Assembly: GCF_029227915.1 (NCBI RefSeq) | Contig: NC_079881.1 | Location: 18,205,501-18,269,500 of the forward strand | DNA from: Hydractinia symbiolongicarpus | Taxonomy: Eukaryota; Cnidaria; Hydrozoa; Anthoathecata; Hydractiniidae | Length of the DNA stretch: 64,000 nucleotides | Direction of reading: 5' to 3' | In this document: positions 35,930 through 50,900 of the stretch, one piece after another | Position numbering within the stretch: the stretch's first letter is position 1 | Layout of the letters: each line of letters opens with the position of its first letter | The notes under the pieces: model-generated | What the model was told of the DNA's origin: nothing | Databases searched by the model: none | The model's input: the letters and a program-made list of their open reading frames with translations, nothing else | Program-made: the position numbers and the translations under genes

Positions 35930-38900
35930 CGAACAGCAAAACAAAAGGTTTAAATTTGTTAGGTTTTTTATATTCGCGTTTTGTAAAAAGTTTTAATTTT
36001 CCACATTTGATTTAGCGAAAATGGGTAAATAATAAAACTTGCAAAAAATCTAACTGAAAAACATTCAACCTGGAAGGTATATACAACAAAAAATTAAAAA
36101 CCATACCTGTGTCGGTGCGATGTCCATCACTGATTCCATGGCTTCAAGTTGAGCCAAACTTCTCGGAGTATTCCTTCTTCGCAAGCTTGAACGAATCTTG
36201 TGTACAGGTGTGACGGGAGCCACGTATTCCAACTTTCCTCCGACGACTTCTTCGTATGACCCGTTCTCCATCGTTATATTTCGACGCAGTGAACCCCCCA
36301 CAACGCTAAGGGTTTCATCTGAAAAGCCACGGTTATATGAACTGCTCATAGCCGGCTGCTTTTCGTAATGCCAGTTCTCCGACCCCTCATCCAAGCTATT
36401 TTTACGCCATTCTTTTTTCTCTACGACCTTATCTTTCTTCTTGCTTCTGTCTTTCTTCTTGAAAAAGCAGTAAAACAACAAGCCTGCGAATAGCAATGAC
36501 ACTACGATAAGTACAACAATAATGATGTACGTCACTGTTTTATCGTCCTCGTCTTGTTCTGGGACGGTTCTAACTTCACCGTTGACCATCAAAGTGTTGT
36601 ATGCGGGCAAGCTGTTTCCATTGAACGGAAATACAAAATCTCCGTTTCTCAAAGATGTACTTAGTTGATTGGTAATGTTGTCGGTGTCTTCAGCTTCATG
36701 GACGACATCAAATCCGACAACGACGCTTCCCGCCTCCACACTCACAATATTTACCTGAAGATCTTTGTTTAACGTGCGCTTAAAATGTCCTGTGATATAT
36801 GTCTTGATCTCTGCCTTAAACTGAGCTTCCCGGAATAGAACCACCTGTTCGTATTTCCCATTTAATTTGATCACCATTCGAGTTGTTTTGAAAGGATTGC
36901 GACATCTGTGTGATGTTTTCCCAATGTTAACGTTCACTTGTGCAGACACAGTCGAATCAAACGTTAAAGAAGCTCCTTTAAATTCAATCCGTTGAGGCGA
37001 GTTGTTCATTTTTGGTTTCACGAAAGTGGTAACAATGCCGGCGGCCGACGTGAATAAAAGGGAAACGCCCATGTTATCAAGGGAGATTTGCGAAACTGCA
37101 GACTTTACGACGTAACTCGTTCCAAACTGCTTGATGGAAACGAAATCTCCGTATTTAACGTCACTGCTGACTGGCAGAATGTAACTTGACTCGCTTACAA
37201 TGAAGGAGTTTTTCAGTTGATTTCGAAGCGAAGCGTCGGGGTAGGTGAAGAGAACATAAACACCCTGAACATCGCTGTCAGCGTCAAGCGTGAGAGATTT
37301 AAGTGCAGCAGAAACATACAACGAGCAATTCTCTTTGGTTTTTAGTAAATCACCAGGACCCATCACAATGTAATCAGTGATGGCTAAAGCACGACCAAGC
37401 AGGACATTCAGAACAAACCGTGCATCGTTGTAATCTACTTGGCCGTTCTTATCAGAATCCATAGCTGAAAGTTGTGACGCTTCCACCGACGTCAGTTGCT
37501 TGCCTAAATCAGTAGAAAACTTTGCTTCTTTTTCACGAACATAAGTTTGAATAAACGAGGCATCCAGAATGTCATATGAGCAGTCATTATTGACGAAGTA
37601 AGGCTGGTGCAAGCAAGATTCCCTGGGTTTAGCACTAGACTCAGGAATATTTTTCATTTCTTTATCAACAAGATGTAAAACAGTCATGGTCGATTCCAAT
37701 CTCCCTGCCTCTTTGCCTGTCACCTGTATGTCAGCAACTTTAGCATAACCGAATACCTGAGCATCAGGATGAGTAAGACCAATGACTTTGATCTTTAAAC
37801 TAGATAGCCTAATAATTTCAAAATCACTGGTCACACTATCAATGACAATTTTGTCGCCGTAAAATTCGATGTTAATATCTATGCCCTCTAGGTACTGAGT
37901 ACCAAGTTGGACGTACACTGGAAGTTTAACAGTCATATCTTTAGCCACCCAAACTTGTTCGTCTGATACATTACCTATACGCATTGAACGAACATTTTCG
38001 ATAGGAAGTTGTTTAAAATACACAAGTAGCGTGGCATTCACGCTTTTCCGTTTGGCCACGGATGCTTTGTCAGATACACGTATATTCAAAGAATAAAAAC
38101 CCACTGTAGGAGACTGTCTTAATGTAACAACGCCGGTAGACGAGATTTCAAAAACGCTGTTGACATCATTGCTTATTTCGTATGTGAGTTCTCCATCGGG
38201 ACCGTAATCTTCGTCGCTGGCATTAATTTTAGCGATCTGAGAGCCAACAGTCAATTCCGGATTATTCATCACGGTCAACTCTTGATGATGCTGTAAAACC
38301 GGAGCGTATATGTTCTTACCGGTCACGTGGATAGCACAGTTCAGCGTATCGCTTTTAACTGGATTGCCTTTATCTTGCGCTTTAACAACAACATTAAAAT
38401 CCATTTTCAACACATCATGGCGATCAAGATTTAAGTCGGACTTCACAATAAAGCTGTCGGCAGAAAAAGTAAAGAAGTCGAGAAAACTATCTGTGGAGGA
38501 GAGCAAAGTATAAACGATTTCTGCATTCAATCCTTCGTCAGCATCGGTAGCAGACACAGTCAATACTTTTGTTGACAAAGGGGCATCATCGGACACAAAA
38601 CCTTCACATTTTGACACAGTAAACACTGGCGCGTTATCATTTACATCGTCTACAACGATATTTATAGATACAGACGCCTGTTTGGCTGTACCTGTGATAG
38701 GGTTGTCATTGACAACGACTTTTAGTTTATAAGATGGTAGCGCTTCCCGGTCAAGTGTCTTTTTTAGCTTTATTTTTCCACTTGAGTCAATTTCAAATTG
38801 GTTGTTACCATTTCCAGTTGCGATGGTGTAGGTGAGCTCTCCATCAGAGCCTGTATCAGCATCGGTGGCTATCACCTGCAACAAATGAGAGAAATGCAAC

Positions 38901-41900
38901 CCTTAAGGCAAAAATCGACAGGTAAATTGGTACAAAGTGGCTCGATTAAAAGACTTCTTAATATCCTCTGTACTTCTATCTAACATCTTTTAAAATATTA
39001 TATTTTTGCAGGTATAAAATATATCGTACTCGACGTAAACAAAAAAAACTTTGTTGTGGGGTTAAATTATAAAATGGTTTTAGGTTTTTTGGTTAAACAA
39101 AACTACAAGTACCATTTTCAAATTTCAGTAATCAACTGTTCTTAGCACCAGATTGAATCCTACGAAGTTGGATTATTTTAATTGAAATATGTCACGTAAA
39201 ATTTACTCAGAATTTTAGAGAATTATTTCTGGACTTTTTCCTAGTTTTTTCTCTTTGACAAAAATAGGTTTTCCACACTATGTACAAATACAATAAGCCC
39301 AGACAATCTGTTGTTAAAAGCTTAGTTGGTGTAGAGACATTCCCTAAGCTTTTATTCTTAAATTTTACCTGATGTATAATTGAATTCACTTCCAAATCTT
39401 CAAGCAAGTTAATTGATAAAGCGCTATCTCCTGATATTGTTGGCGTGAACTCATTCACCCTGACAATTTTCACGTATATTCTCATATCTGCGTGTAACGG
39501 CGTGTGGCCATTATCTGACGCGCGTATATGGTATTCGTAAGTTGGATCCGCTGCTTCATTCGTGTCAAGGTCGATGTCTTCTATAATGAGAAAACAATAA
39601 GCTACTTTCATACGTTCTTTCTATAGAAAGAAAAAAAAGACAATGAGCAACTTTCGTATGTTCCTTCTGTGAAAGAAAGACAATGTGCTACTTTCGTACG
39701 TTCCTTTTATAGACAAAAGACAATGAGCTACTTTCGTATGTTCCTTTTGAAAAAAGAAAGATAATGAGCAACTTTCGTATGTTCCTTCTGTGAAAGAAAG
39801 ACAATGAGCTACTTTCTACCGTTCTTTTGTAGAATAAAAGACAGTGAACTACTTTCGTACGTTTCTTTCAAGAAACTATAACTACTAACGATGTTGTAAA
39901 GGACAGTAATAACTTTTATGTTTTCTGTTCTGTTTTTTTTTTCTCTTTTGTTCTTGACAGGATTTTACCAGAATTCACAGAAACAGCTAATTCCGATTCA
40001 ATCTAACCTACTTTGCGAAAAACACCGCAATTTGAAGATAAAAATGGCCAATAAATCCAGGGCAGAAATTTTGAAAAACAAATTTCTGTAGCACAAATGG
40101 GAGCTTTAAACACTATAGATCTTTATGATTCCTCCTGGAAAAATAGACAGGATATATCCGCGGAATTCAGTAAGGCTAACCACACAAAGTATAAATCACG
40201 ACTAAAAATCTCATCAAAAAACCCCATTAACCACTGGAGAGCGGTCACTCACTAACAATGGACAAATGCTACTTACTTTGTATAACCAAATCTCCTGTGT
40301 CACTCCTCAAAGTAAACAGTCCGTTGCTATCATTTGTGTAAGCAACTGAATAAGTCACCAGTCCGTTTTTACCAGCATCCAAATCCTCTGCGATCACTTT
40401 ATACACAACTGCGTCCACAGGGGTTGTTTCCATAATTTCCTTGGTTACTGTTTTTTTATTTAGCGTCGGTGGGTTATCGTTCGTATCTGTTATTGTAATC
40501 TTTACTGTATGATTGGTTGAATGTTCGAACGGAGATGGAGCACTATCAGTGGCAGTGATAGTGATGGTGAGTGTGTCCACCACTTCCCGGTCTACTTGTT
40601 TTGTTAACCTCAGTTCGCCATCTGACTTAGATATTGATATGTAATCGTTGAGTGGCGAAAGGGCGTATTCTACAACTGACTGAAACCCGCTATCGTTGTC
40701 GGTCGCCGTAAATTTGTACAGCAACGTATCCTTTGGTGTAGTTTCGTTCACGTTCAAAGCAACTGGCGAATCTAATTTGAAAACTGGGTAGTACTTGTTG
40801 TCGTAATGTACGTCAAATCGATCGGAATAAATCTAATAAAGAAATAATAATATTAAACTATCTTATTGGTCCACATTTTCTACACGTTACGTTGTGTCTG
40901 TAAGAGTTTTATACACGTTACCCCGTGCCTTTAAAAAAATTTTATACATGTTTCATCTCGTCCATAAGAGAGTCTTTTACACGTTACCTCATGTCCATAG
41001 TTGCTTTTGAATTTGAGAATAAACCCCGCACCATATGTGGAAAACATGAGATTGGTGAAGGCTGCTTCTGTTCCTGTCGTAACTTGAATACTTTTTGTTC
41101 CTGTCAATACGGCCGCGTTTGCACTTTGATACACAGACACTGTTATCTCCCAAGTCTGTTTTAGTGGAGATGCAGGCTTGTTTGTACCGATATCCATGAT
41201 TTCAACGACGGGCTGTTGCTTAAATATTATCTTTTCTTCTGCGTTACCTAGACGACAGTTGTGCAAAATATTAAAGGCAGGGTCTAATCAACTTAAAGGA
41301 GATAGGGAGTGGAAAAAAATTAGGAGGTCTGGGACGAGTAAACGAGTGTCATTTTGGCAAAAAATTTATGCATAGATAAAGTTTGAATGCAGGTCTAAAA
41401 TTACTGATAACAGAAAATGTCAAAATTTGCTATTACTTAAATATGAAATCATAATATATGCAACATAATTAAAATAAAATTCTTTTTAAAAAATTTAACC
41501 AACTTTTTAAGCTCTATAATATAAGTCCAACATCAATTATACCATGGGTTTCCTTTAAGTTAGGTAATTCAAAGTTTGTAATATGAGCAGCCTCCTTTCT
41601 TACTTGGTATCTTATCACGTGAATGTTTTAGTTAAAGTGACCAACAATGTCATGAAATTTCATAATCATAATACATACCCGGTTGGACTTTCATACGCAA
41701 ATAAAACAGTCTTTTATTTACTGAAAAAGCGTTCGATTGCACCACGATGTTTTCATATTTTGCTGTTGCTGGAGTGACCGCCAACTTGAAGCAAAGTCGA
41801 TAATTCTGCCCAATTGAATAGAATGACAAGTCTTGATACTCGACAACACCAGAAGTTTGGATAGCAAGTTTTTTTGTTCCAAGAAAAGAATTTTCTGGGT

Positions 41901-44900
41901 CAGGAGAGCATGACGAAGCCTCGATATGCCAATCCAAGTTGTCCCAATTAAGATGAGTGGCAACAGCATCAGGGGACTGGGATCGAATTTCAACGATTGG
42001 TTGTTGGCGACATACAACTGTTTCGTTGCAGTCGGCTGGCTGTCTCGCTATCCTCAAATAAAAACTTCTCTCCGTTACAGAAAATTCATTCGTAATGTAT
42101 TCCTCAGAAACATATCGACTCGATGGTTCAGTATAAGCTTTTAAAATCAACCGATACCCACTTCCACTTTTGTCAACAGATAGATTGCTAAACAAGGCAT
42201 GAGTCATGCCAAATTCAACTTTCGACACTCCAATCAACGCTGCATTTGAACTCTCTGGTTTCTGAAGCGTTGCTTCGACGAACCACTTTCGTCCTTTCGA
42301 GCCAATATTTTCAATGTTTTCGCCGGTAGCTCGATCGAACACAAACACCATAGGATGCGGGGACATCGGATTAGCCTCTGCAGGATCGCTTATGGTGGCA
42401 TTAAAACGAAAGCCTAAATCACGTTCTTTAATATCAATGCGTTGATCACCTGTTACTGAGAATAAGACATCGCTAGGGTAAGAGATCTCGTATTTTAATT
42501 GATACCCTGTTCCTGCGTGTGTGATCTGCAGATCTGTAAAATTCGCAGTCCCGTTGATAAAGGGTACAGTTGTGGTGCCTTCTAAGCGAGCGCTAGCATC
42601 CCCTGTATTGTGGATAAGAGAGGCTGTTACGTTCCACGGAGCTAAGCTCGTTCCAAGATTTTTTACCCAGTTATCCAATGCATCATACATGTGGAGAACA
42701 GGTTGTTGAGGAAATGGAACCGACTCATTACTAGTAGCACTGACACCGTTGGAAAGTAGTACTTTTGAAGGGATCAGGTATTTGATTGCTGATGTTGGTT
42801 CCACTATACTTAACCTCTCGGAATATATGGGACCCGTTCCGTTCACATTTTCTAAAACGAAGAAGCACAGCGAGTAAAAAACTTTCGTCCAGCTTAAAAA
42901 CAACGAACAAGCGAAACGGAAACGGAACGAAACGGAGCGAAACGAAACGAAACGAACAAAGAAAGGAATGATTACCTGTCTCGTTAATATTAAAAACACT
43001 TTCTTCTGGTTTCGGAGGAGGTTCAGTTACTTCAATGAGTTCAATTGGCACCTCCAAAACTTTATTTAACTGCCCTGTTTGTGTGGCTTCAACCAATGCC
43101 TTTGAAACATTTAGGAGTTCGTCGTAAGTAAACTCTAAAAACGACAAAGTAAATGACAACTTGTCAACAAAACTCACACGACGAGAACAGACCGACGGAG
43201 GATGAGTATACCTGTCTGGTTCACTGCATTCAAGTCAAGAGTGGAATTTAACGTGCGATTAGCATTCGGTTCATCACCAATCTCCACCTGAAGAAAAGTC
43301 AATAATTCTGTTTCTTAATCTTTTTGATTGTTTATCAGCAAAAACTTCAATGAAGAAAAGTGACAGGAATTTAACTAGGCTAACAAGACAAATTATCATT
43401 CAGTTAAAAACAACATAGAATATACGCATAGATAAACTTTAAAATTTGATTTTCAAAGATGACTCCGGTGCCTATGAATATGTATGTGTGTGACAGTCAC
43501 AAATATTATAGTTAGGTACGTATATGGGTATGGAATACTATTTCGATAAACGAACTGACAACACTGTCACGCAAAATGGTACCGCAAATAGAAAGACGGA
43601 TGCAATGCGGTACATAAAGGACGGGCGAACCCGTGGATTTTCCCACAGGCCACCGACTAGTTTTAAAGAATTTCCGGTCTATATATTTTTGTGCTGAATT
43701 TCTCCACCAACGTATTACACAGTCTCTCCACGTCGTTGTTTTGTAATATAAAAAATATTTTGAATGATAAGCTTACAAGTTGCCAATTTATCAAGCCCCC
43801 TTTTAAAAAGCCCTTCTCCCCTAAATCATTTCTAAAAATTAAGACCCGGGGGATTGACCATGTAGTACAGAATGAGATACGTACAACAACATGGGCTAAC
43901 GGTGACACCGCCCTCCTTTTTCTTCTTGTTTGCTCAGCAGATATGATCTCCATCACACGTATTTTATTCGAAGGAATTCCTAAAAACGCTGCTAGATTGG
44001 CAACTATCTTCTCGCCAAAAAATTCATCAACCGTAAGTGATTCTGTAGAGAACGCAAAATTCACCTAAATAATGAATAGCACAGTTAAAAATAATTTATG
44101 TTAAAAAAATCAAGAAGTCGAATTTAAGAATTTAGGGACGTTCTTAAGATCGACATGAGAAATATTTCAAGGTCAGAAGCCTAAGGTCCAGAATGCTTTG
44201 TAGTTAGATAACATCCGTGTTCTAATGATCAACATTTTAAAAGCACTATCATATTCGCCATACTTTGCAGTCCCAAATTTGCATCAGTTTTAATTATTCG
44301 ATTATTTTGATCTAAAAACTTAGGTTGATTTATATTACACCGCATTCAATTCGGCGACTATTTAACTCGACATTCCAAATAAGCGAACCAAGCTCATCAA
44401 TTACACACGAAAACAGAACTCACCACAATAACAGATTGAGTTTGTACAACAATCTCTCCGTCGCCTTTCATCAATACATACAAAATGTTGCTCGAACTAT
44501 CGTACCAGTTGGTCCCAGGTTGATCAGAGAAGGCTGGCTCATACTTTGTGGAATCTTGCGGATCATTCGGATACAGTTTATATGACTTACTGTTAGGTAC
44601 AGCGTTCTTCGGTGACACAAACTTATCTACAGAATATAAAACAACCAGATAATTTTTTTTTGTTAACACGGAATGCAATTGCTCATTCTATCTGAGTAAG
44701 CTGGTCATACATTGGACCAACCTAGTTACCGGTCTACTAAAATAAATTAATAGAAAATAAAACATCAAGTTCCTACACGTTTACGTACCATCTGAGTAAA
44801 CGTCTAGCCGCTGGGGCTTTGGATTAAAAAACATTATTATAATTGCATCATCAATACCAGCATGTAACAGTTTAAATCTTGTGTCCAGAGGGTTGTACGA

Positions 44901-47900
44901 AGCCATGTAAATTTCATACTTCTTTCCGGTTGCAACTATAGCATTGAACGTCGAAAGCCTTTCTTGACACGTGTAACCATGGCACCAACCGTGGTCCTGC
45001 GGGCCGTTAATCAAGTCAATATAGCCACTGGTTGCTACGGCAACAGGCGACAGTCTTCTAGTTTCCGTGTCTCCATCTAAACTCTCAATAATAAGCATTT
45101 TGTATTTAACGTTCGAACACAGGTAGGCGTTCCAATCAGATTTGAATTGACAATCCGACGCTCCTCTGTAGATTCCTTTGTTAGGATACTTCGTATCGGC
45201 TTCGATAACAGATCCATCGACGTTCATCAACATAGCTTTTGGTATTCGAAAATTGCCTGAACATGAAAAAAAATGACTAACTTAGATATTTTCTATAATC
45301 AATAATATTTATGAAGTGCGAATAGAAGTTGAATCGAATTTAAACCTGCTATCATTAAAGAACTACCACATCTACCATTTTGGTAGCTGCAAGTAGGGCG
45401 CTATGTAATTTTTTTCCCGCGAAAAAAACAGTCAGGTCAGTTTCAAGATCATCGTGAAATTTATAACACTAGCAAGATGGCAACTTCACATTGTAATCTA
45501 ACGGTGATTAAAACCAAGATCAAAGTATCCGTCATTTTAGAAGCAGTTTTAAAGTTGCAGAGCCACCGTTGTGATAAAAAAACGCAGACCTAATCCCCAC
45601 GATCGGTCTTCGCTGTCCCATCCAAACTCTGATTTTGAAATTAAACTTCCACGTTGGCCATAAAACGTCCCGTCCAAATCTTCGATCAAAACTTTCCGCC
45701 TGGCATCACAATCCATGTCAACACAATCTGAAGGGTTAATCCATCTTTTTGTTGGAGTATGATGGAAGATCTGGAATGAAAAAAGCTTTTTATACAACAA
45801 ACATTTTTGTTAATTGAAATTTCACTAAATGAGGACGAATTATCATCATCAATACCTTTGGGTTACAGAAAACAACAAACTGCCGGAATAATCATTCTGG
45901 TTGAGAAAATATATAAAAAACGTTGAAAACAGAAAAATTATTGTAGTTATTTGTCATTAAGATTGTATACATGTACAATATTTGGTATCATACAATCTTT
46001 TGTATATAAAAATTGGGATTATCGATATGAGCTTCTTGATTCTCAAAAGTCAGACATCATAGTTCATAGATGTCTGGTCAGTGTTCATAAACGATTTTTG
46101 TACACACTCGGCCATTGTTGGAGGTAAGACTCACAAATGTTTTAAAAAGTACATAAAATTTAAGATTGTATACATGTAAAATAAAATTTAGAATTTAGAA
46201 GGTGCTGCAATTATCTTCACATAACTTAGCTTCATCAATTTTAAGCGAAAATTTTGTTTTTTGTCACTGGATTTATTTCACCTGTGTTCTAATGTTTACT
46301 TTACTACAACTGCCTAGCTAAATAAGCTTTCTTCGAGGTTAATGAAATTAGTTTCTCTCATACGAAAGCTTAGAAGAAAACGAATGTTAGAGCAAATCCT
46401 TAAAACGTAAATCCACACCATAGCAAACTCGAAATTAAAAACAACCAATGAGCACAAAGCCGGCGTGGTCACATCTTAGCCCCCTAAATAATACGAGATT
46501 ATATTTGATCCTCCAAGATTTGATCGAGTGAGGCTATTCTCGCTCAAAACAAAGGATTTCCCAATATCGATCACGCAAGTAAAGAACAATAGAAGTAGCC
46601 AATCAAAAGGCGCCGTTAGTATTCTAAGCGCAAAGCTGGTCTCCTGGCTACCAACAAGAATGTATGCACATGTTCAATGTTCACATCGCAAATTCAAAAC
46701 ATTACGATACACGTCTATACTTCGTACTTTTTTAAAAAAAACAAAATGTCAATGGACGTACCTTGTTATGGTTCAGCACGTGATCTAAAGTCGTATTAGC
46801 AATCTGCGCAGGATGAATGACATCACCATAGACTGCATTAGTGAAAAACGCTTTGCTGGGTTTTTCACACGCGTCAGTAAAATTTGAGAAAGTCACACCG
46901 TCATAAATGGCTAACCCGCTGATTGATGGGTACGACATGGGAGCTTCCCATGTCATCGGAGGACCGGTAGCAGGAGAAGCACTGAATAAGCTTGACATGA
47001 TGCCCACGTTTCCACCTAAAAAACGAAACAGATCAGTTGTCATGCGATCTTTTATCGAAACGTTATTCAAAACAACAAATATAGTACATTCTAAACGTGT
47101 ATGTGTTATTTTAGTGATATTTTACATGGCTACAGTTAATAGCAGCTGAGTGTGAAGACTGAGTGTGAAGACTGAATATTCATCTCAAAGATTTTTTGTT
47201 AACTCCACGAACCATTAACTGAATCTTTTACAGGGATGCAAACCAGACTGTTGATTTCAATTTTGGTAACTTACATAAAAGTTAATGAAGACGGTGGGAT
47301 TACTTTTACCAATGCGATTTAAAAAAAATTGCTTTAGTAGGGCACATTGGTGGAGAGCATCAACACAGTGGATGAGTACATACGCGTATTGTAAAATAAA
47401 AAATTGTCCCCACTATCGCTTACGTTTTGGCAGTCTTGGCGATCGTGACGGATAAAAGGTCGAATGATGCGGCGTCATTTCGTGCTCTGCACAATCGAAA
47501 GTCAATGACTGACCGACTAACACAGAATGTGTGACCATCACCAAATCATTTCTAATCACGTGAGCCTTCGGATTGGCGCCAAACACATTCAAACTGAGAG
47601 AGATCTTGTTATCGGCGAGTATGACGTTATTCACGTTGATACTGTTCGACGGCCATGCGTATATTCCATAATCGAAACTTTTCCACACTTTGTAGCCATC
47701 TAGGTAAACACATTGCGAACGACGCTCGCCAGGAATATGCAAGCCATGTAAACATCCAACCACTTCGTTGCTCCGTACTCGCTTGGTTGAGGTGGAATCT
47801 GAACATACTTCACCCGATGTTTTGATCCCAATCTTCTCGCTACCAGCAACGACGTTCTCCACTAGCGTGTAGTTGTGTGCTTTCAATAGATGAATAGCGC

Positions 47901-50900
47901 CATGCCATTTCATGTCGAATTCGTATGGAGTGACCTGGAGAGGAAGGTTGAAATGCAATAATGAAGCAAAAGGGATGAAACTTATAGATTTAATAGAAAT
48001 TCTCATAGTGTTTTTTTTTTCATTTAAATTAAAACTGGGAGCTAGTTTGGACGTACCACTTAAAGAGCAGAAAGGAATAAAAAATTATGGCTTTTCAACA
48101 GTCTTTAGTCACTGTTACTGAAATTTCAAGACAAACAATTCAGGACAAACAAATCTACCCGAAAAGCCTAAAAAACATCCTTAGGATTTTCAAAAAACGC
48201 GGACAAACTTACTTTGTACGTGGCTTCTGCCAGTGATAACGCCACTAAATTCTGAACGAGTTGATGATTTCGTCCGGATACTTGAATGGACGAGCCAACA
48301 GAATGATGAAAAACGTTGTTCTGTATTTTCAAGTTGTCTGTCCCGAACACACCCAAATGCACGTTGAAGCCGTCGTGGAAGGACGAACCTTTCACGAACG
48401 AAGGGAATGCTTCAGCACTTGCATCACCGACATCCAAAAATGCTAACGAAAATCTAAACAATGAAATGAAAAAATATAAATAATAAATATTAGAAATAAT
48501 GAACAAGCATTTTTAGATAATAATAAAATTATTGCAAACTCTAAATTGTTTCAAACTAGTTGTTAGCCCGTGGAAAATCCACGGGTTCTCCCATCCTTTT
48601 TACAACGCATTGCGTGCTTCTCGCTATTGTGCAGCTAAGCTACCATTTTGCGTGACAGACAGACAGACAGACGTATACGGGTATTATAACATAGATTGAA
48701 AAAAGTTCAGCTTATCAACTGTAGGAATAAAAAGATTTTTTTTAAATAAGAACATCTATCTTTCAGCTCAAGCTATTTTCCAGCCTCAAATATTCTTATT
48801 ATGTTCTTGGATTTTAGCCGGACAATACGCTGTTTTAATGCTGTGAATGAATAAGCACGTTCTTAATATGTTCTTAATTTTTGGCAAAACCTTACCGTCT
48901 TATAAATTAGGTTCTTATATTTTCGCATAATAGCCAACACAGTAAAACAGATAATTTAAAATAATTAAATCAACTTGAAACATTTTTAAAAAAATACTCT
49001 TAAAAACCATTTTACTAAAGAACAGCATCATATATGAGTGGGACAGTTAAAATTTTAAAAAAGCGATAGGTTCTCCTTGTCCTTTAACCTCAAGTTCTCA
49101 CAACATTCTGGATATCTTGTAATTTTTAGGAAGGGGTATAACTTTGCCACCTCTACGAAGAGCAAAAGCTATGACTATGAAACTCGACACAGTAATAAAG
49201 AAGTCGTTTAACATCAAATATCAGTGCTGACGTCATTAATTTTGCTGACGTCATCATTTTTTGCTGACGGAATCATTTTTTTAAGTTCTTATTCCATAAT
49301 TTTAATTTATATTTATCTAATTTGCTTTCAATATGTCAAATACTTCGATTAGAACAGAACTCACTTTAGAAAATATAAATACTTTGAAAGTAGACATAAC
49401 TTTTATTTTAAATATTTAAAATCTAAATTTATACCTCGGATCATAATCTTCCGTCCAACCATATTGTCCGCAATGTTTAAATTCCACATGCGCGATTTCA
49501 GCTCTTCCCTTGCCATTAGGAGAATTTCCGACCAAGACACGACAACCAAACGATTGACCTTCTAAAGAGTTAGCGGGAGCGTCAACTCCTTCAATGACAA
49601 TATTACGTGTCAGCAAACCAACTTTCGCGCTTAAACTGAACTTCCATGCGCCTGCACGTAGAGATGACGCCACATGCTTATGTGCAGCAGCTTCAGTCAG
49701 TGTTATTGTTTTTCCATCCTCACTCACAGATTCAATTAGGAATTTCTCGGTTTGTTTTGATTCGAACGATGTCGTCGTGACAACTAATTCGTCACCAGCC
49801 TTCCAAGCAACACTCTCCTTCACTTTTAATATTTTACCACCAACATCCAACGTTTCGGCAAGTGTTGTCCACACAGTAGGCATTGGTTTTCCGTACAACT
49901 GCATTTTACCGAATACACCGATAGCTTTCGAGCCAAGGTTCAGGCTACTTGTGATGGGCATATCCTTCGAGTTGTGATCACCTGTTAACTGTATCGAAAG
50001 AATATTTGGGTAGGGTTTATCAGGCCAGCCAACAATTAGCTGACCTAACGGCCCTGCGATGAAGATTATGTTGGCTTGAATCACGTGATTGACGTCATTG
50101 TCACCGTCGATTTCCAACGTTCCAAAGATATGCAACTGATCAAGCTTTATGACTTCTGTCTTCTCGTCAATCAACATCCACCAATCAGTCGCTATGACAA
50201 CCGTGTCATTTTCCTTCGGTAATTCTTTGTGACCGCCGTAACCTTCAGGAGTTCCTGAACAAATAAAAATAAAATCTTGAGGAAGTAATCGTAACAAGCT
50301 CTCACGAATGTCGCTCGACACGTGACTAAATAATGTTAACAGACACAAAGATATACATAAAGAGAATTCCCATAGAAATAAAAATTATTCAATAACACAA
50401 ACCTTCCCAGCTGGATAGATCGCTCCATATTTGAGTGACATTAGGTCGCCCTGAAGGTGGGACAGGTGGAGTAGGAAGTATACAGTCCACATAGAAGCAG
50501 CGATGAATGCGAAGGTCAATCTTCTTTGCTGCAGGTGTTTCTTTTTGGTTTTCCTTTCCGCTATAGAGAATACTCAGTTCTTTCGACATTTTATCAAAAT
50601 GATAGTCACCATGTACCATTGAGGAGTCTGGTACCTGAGGTGTACTATTTCTCAACGAGCCTGAAAAAGTTTCAATATGGTCAGGCACTTGCTTGAACTT
50701 CAGTCTCAAAATACCGCTATCACCATCTTCCAGTTCGTAGATTTTCATTTTGAAGGAGATGTTTGTGAACTGGGAAGAATTTTCAAACGAAAGTGTTAAC
50801 GGCTCATCCACAATCAAAAAAGCGGTGTAGCCTTTGAAGTGTGTTTTCGATTTCTTTCTCCATTTAACACGGTCGCTTCCAAATTTACTAGTTAAGATAG

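Noticed and set aside
35614-36015. 133-codon ORF with poly-Thr
   Set aside because: Reads through the (AAC)n microsatellite in an intron of the giant gene; flanks are AT-rich and overlap a coding exon on the other strand.
36065-38899. Reading the long minus ORF as a separate single-exon cadherin gene
   Set aside because: Its first eight codons precede a GCAG acceptor, and the two upstream exons join in phase to complete the cadherin repeats.
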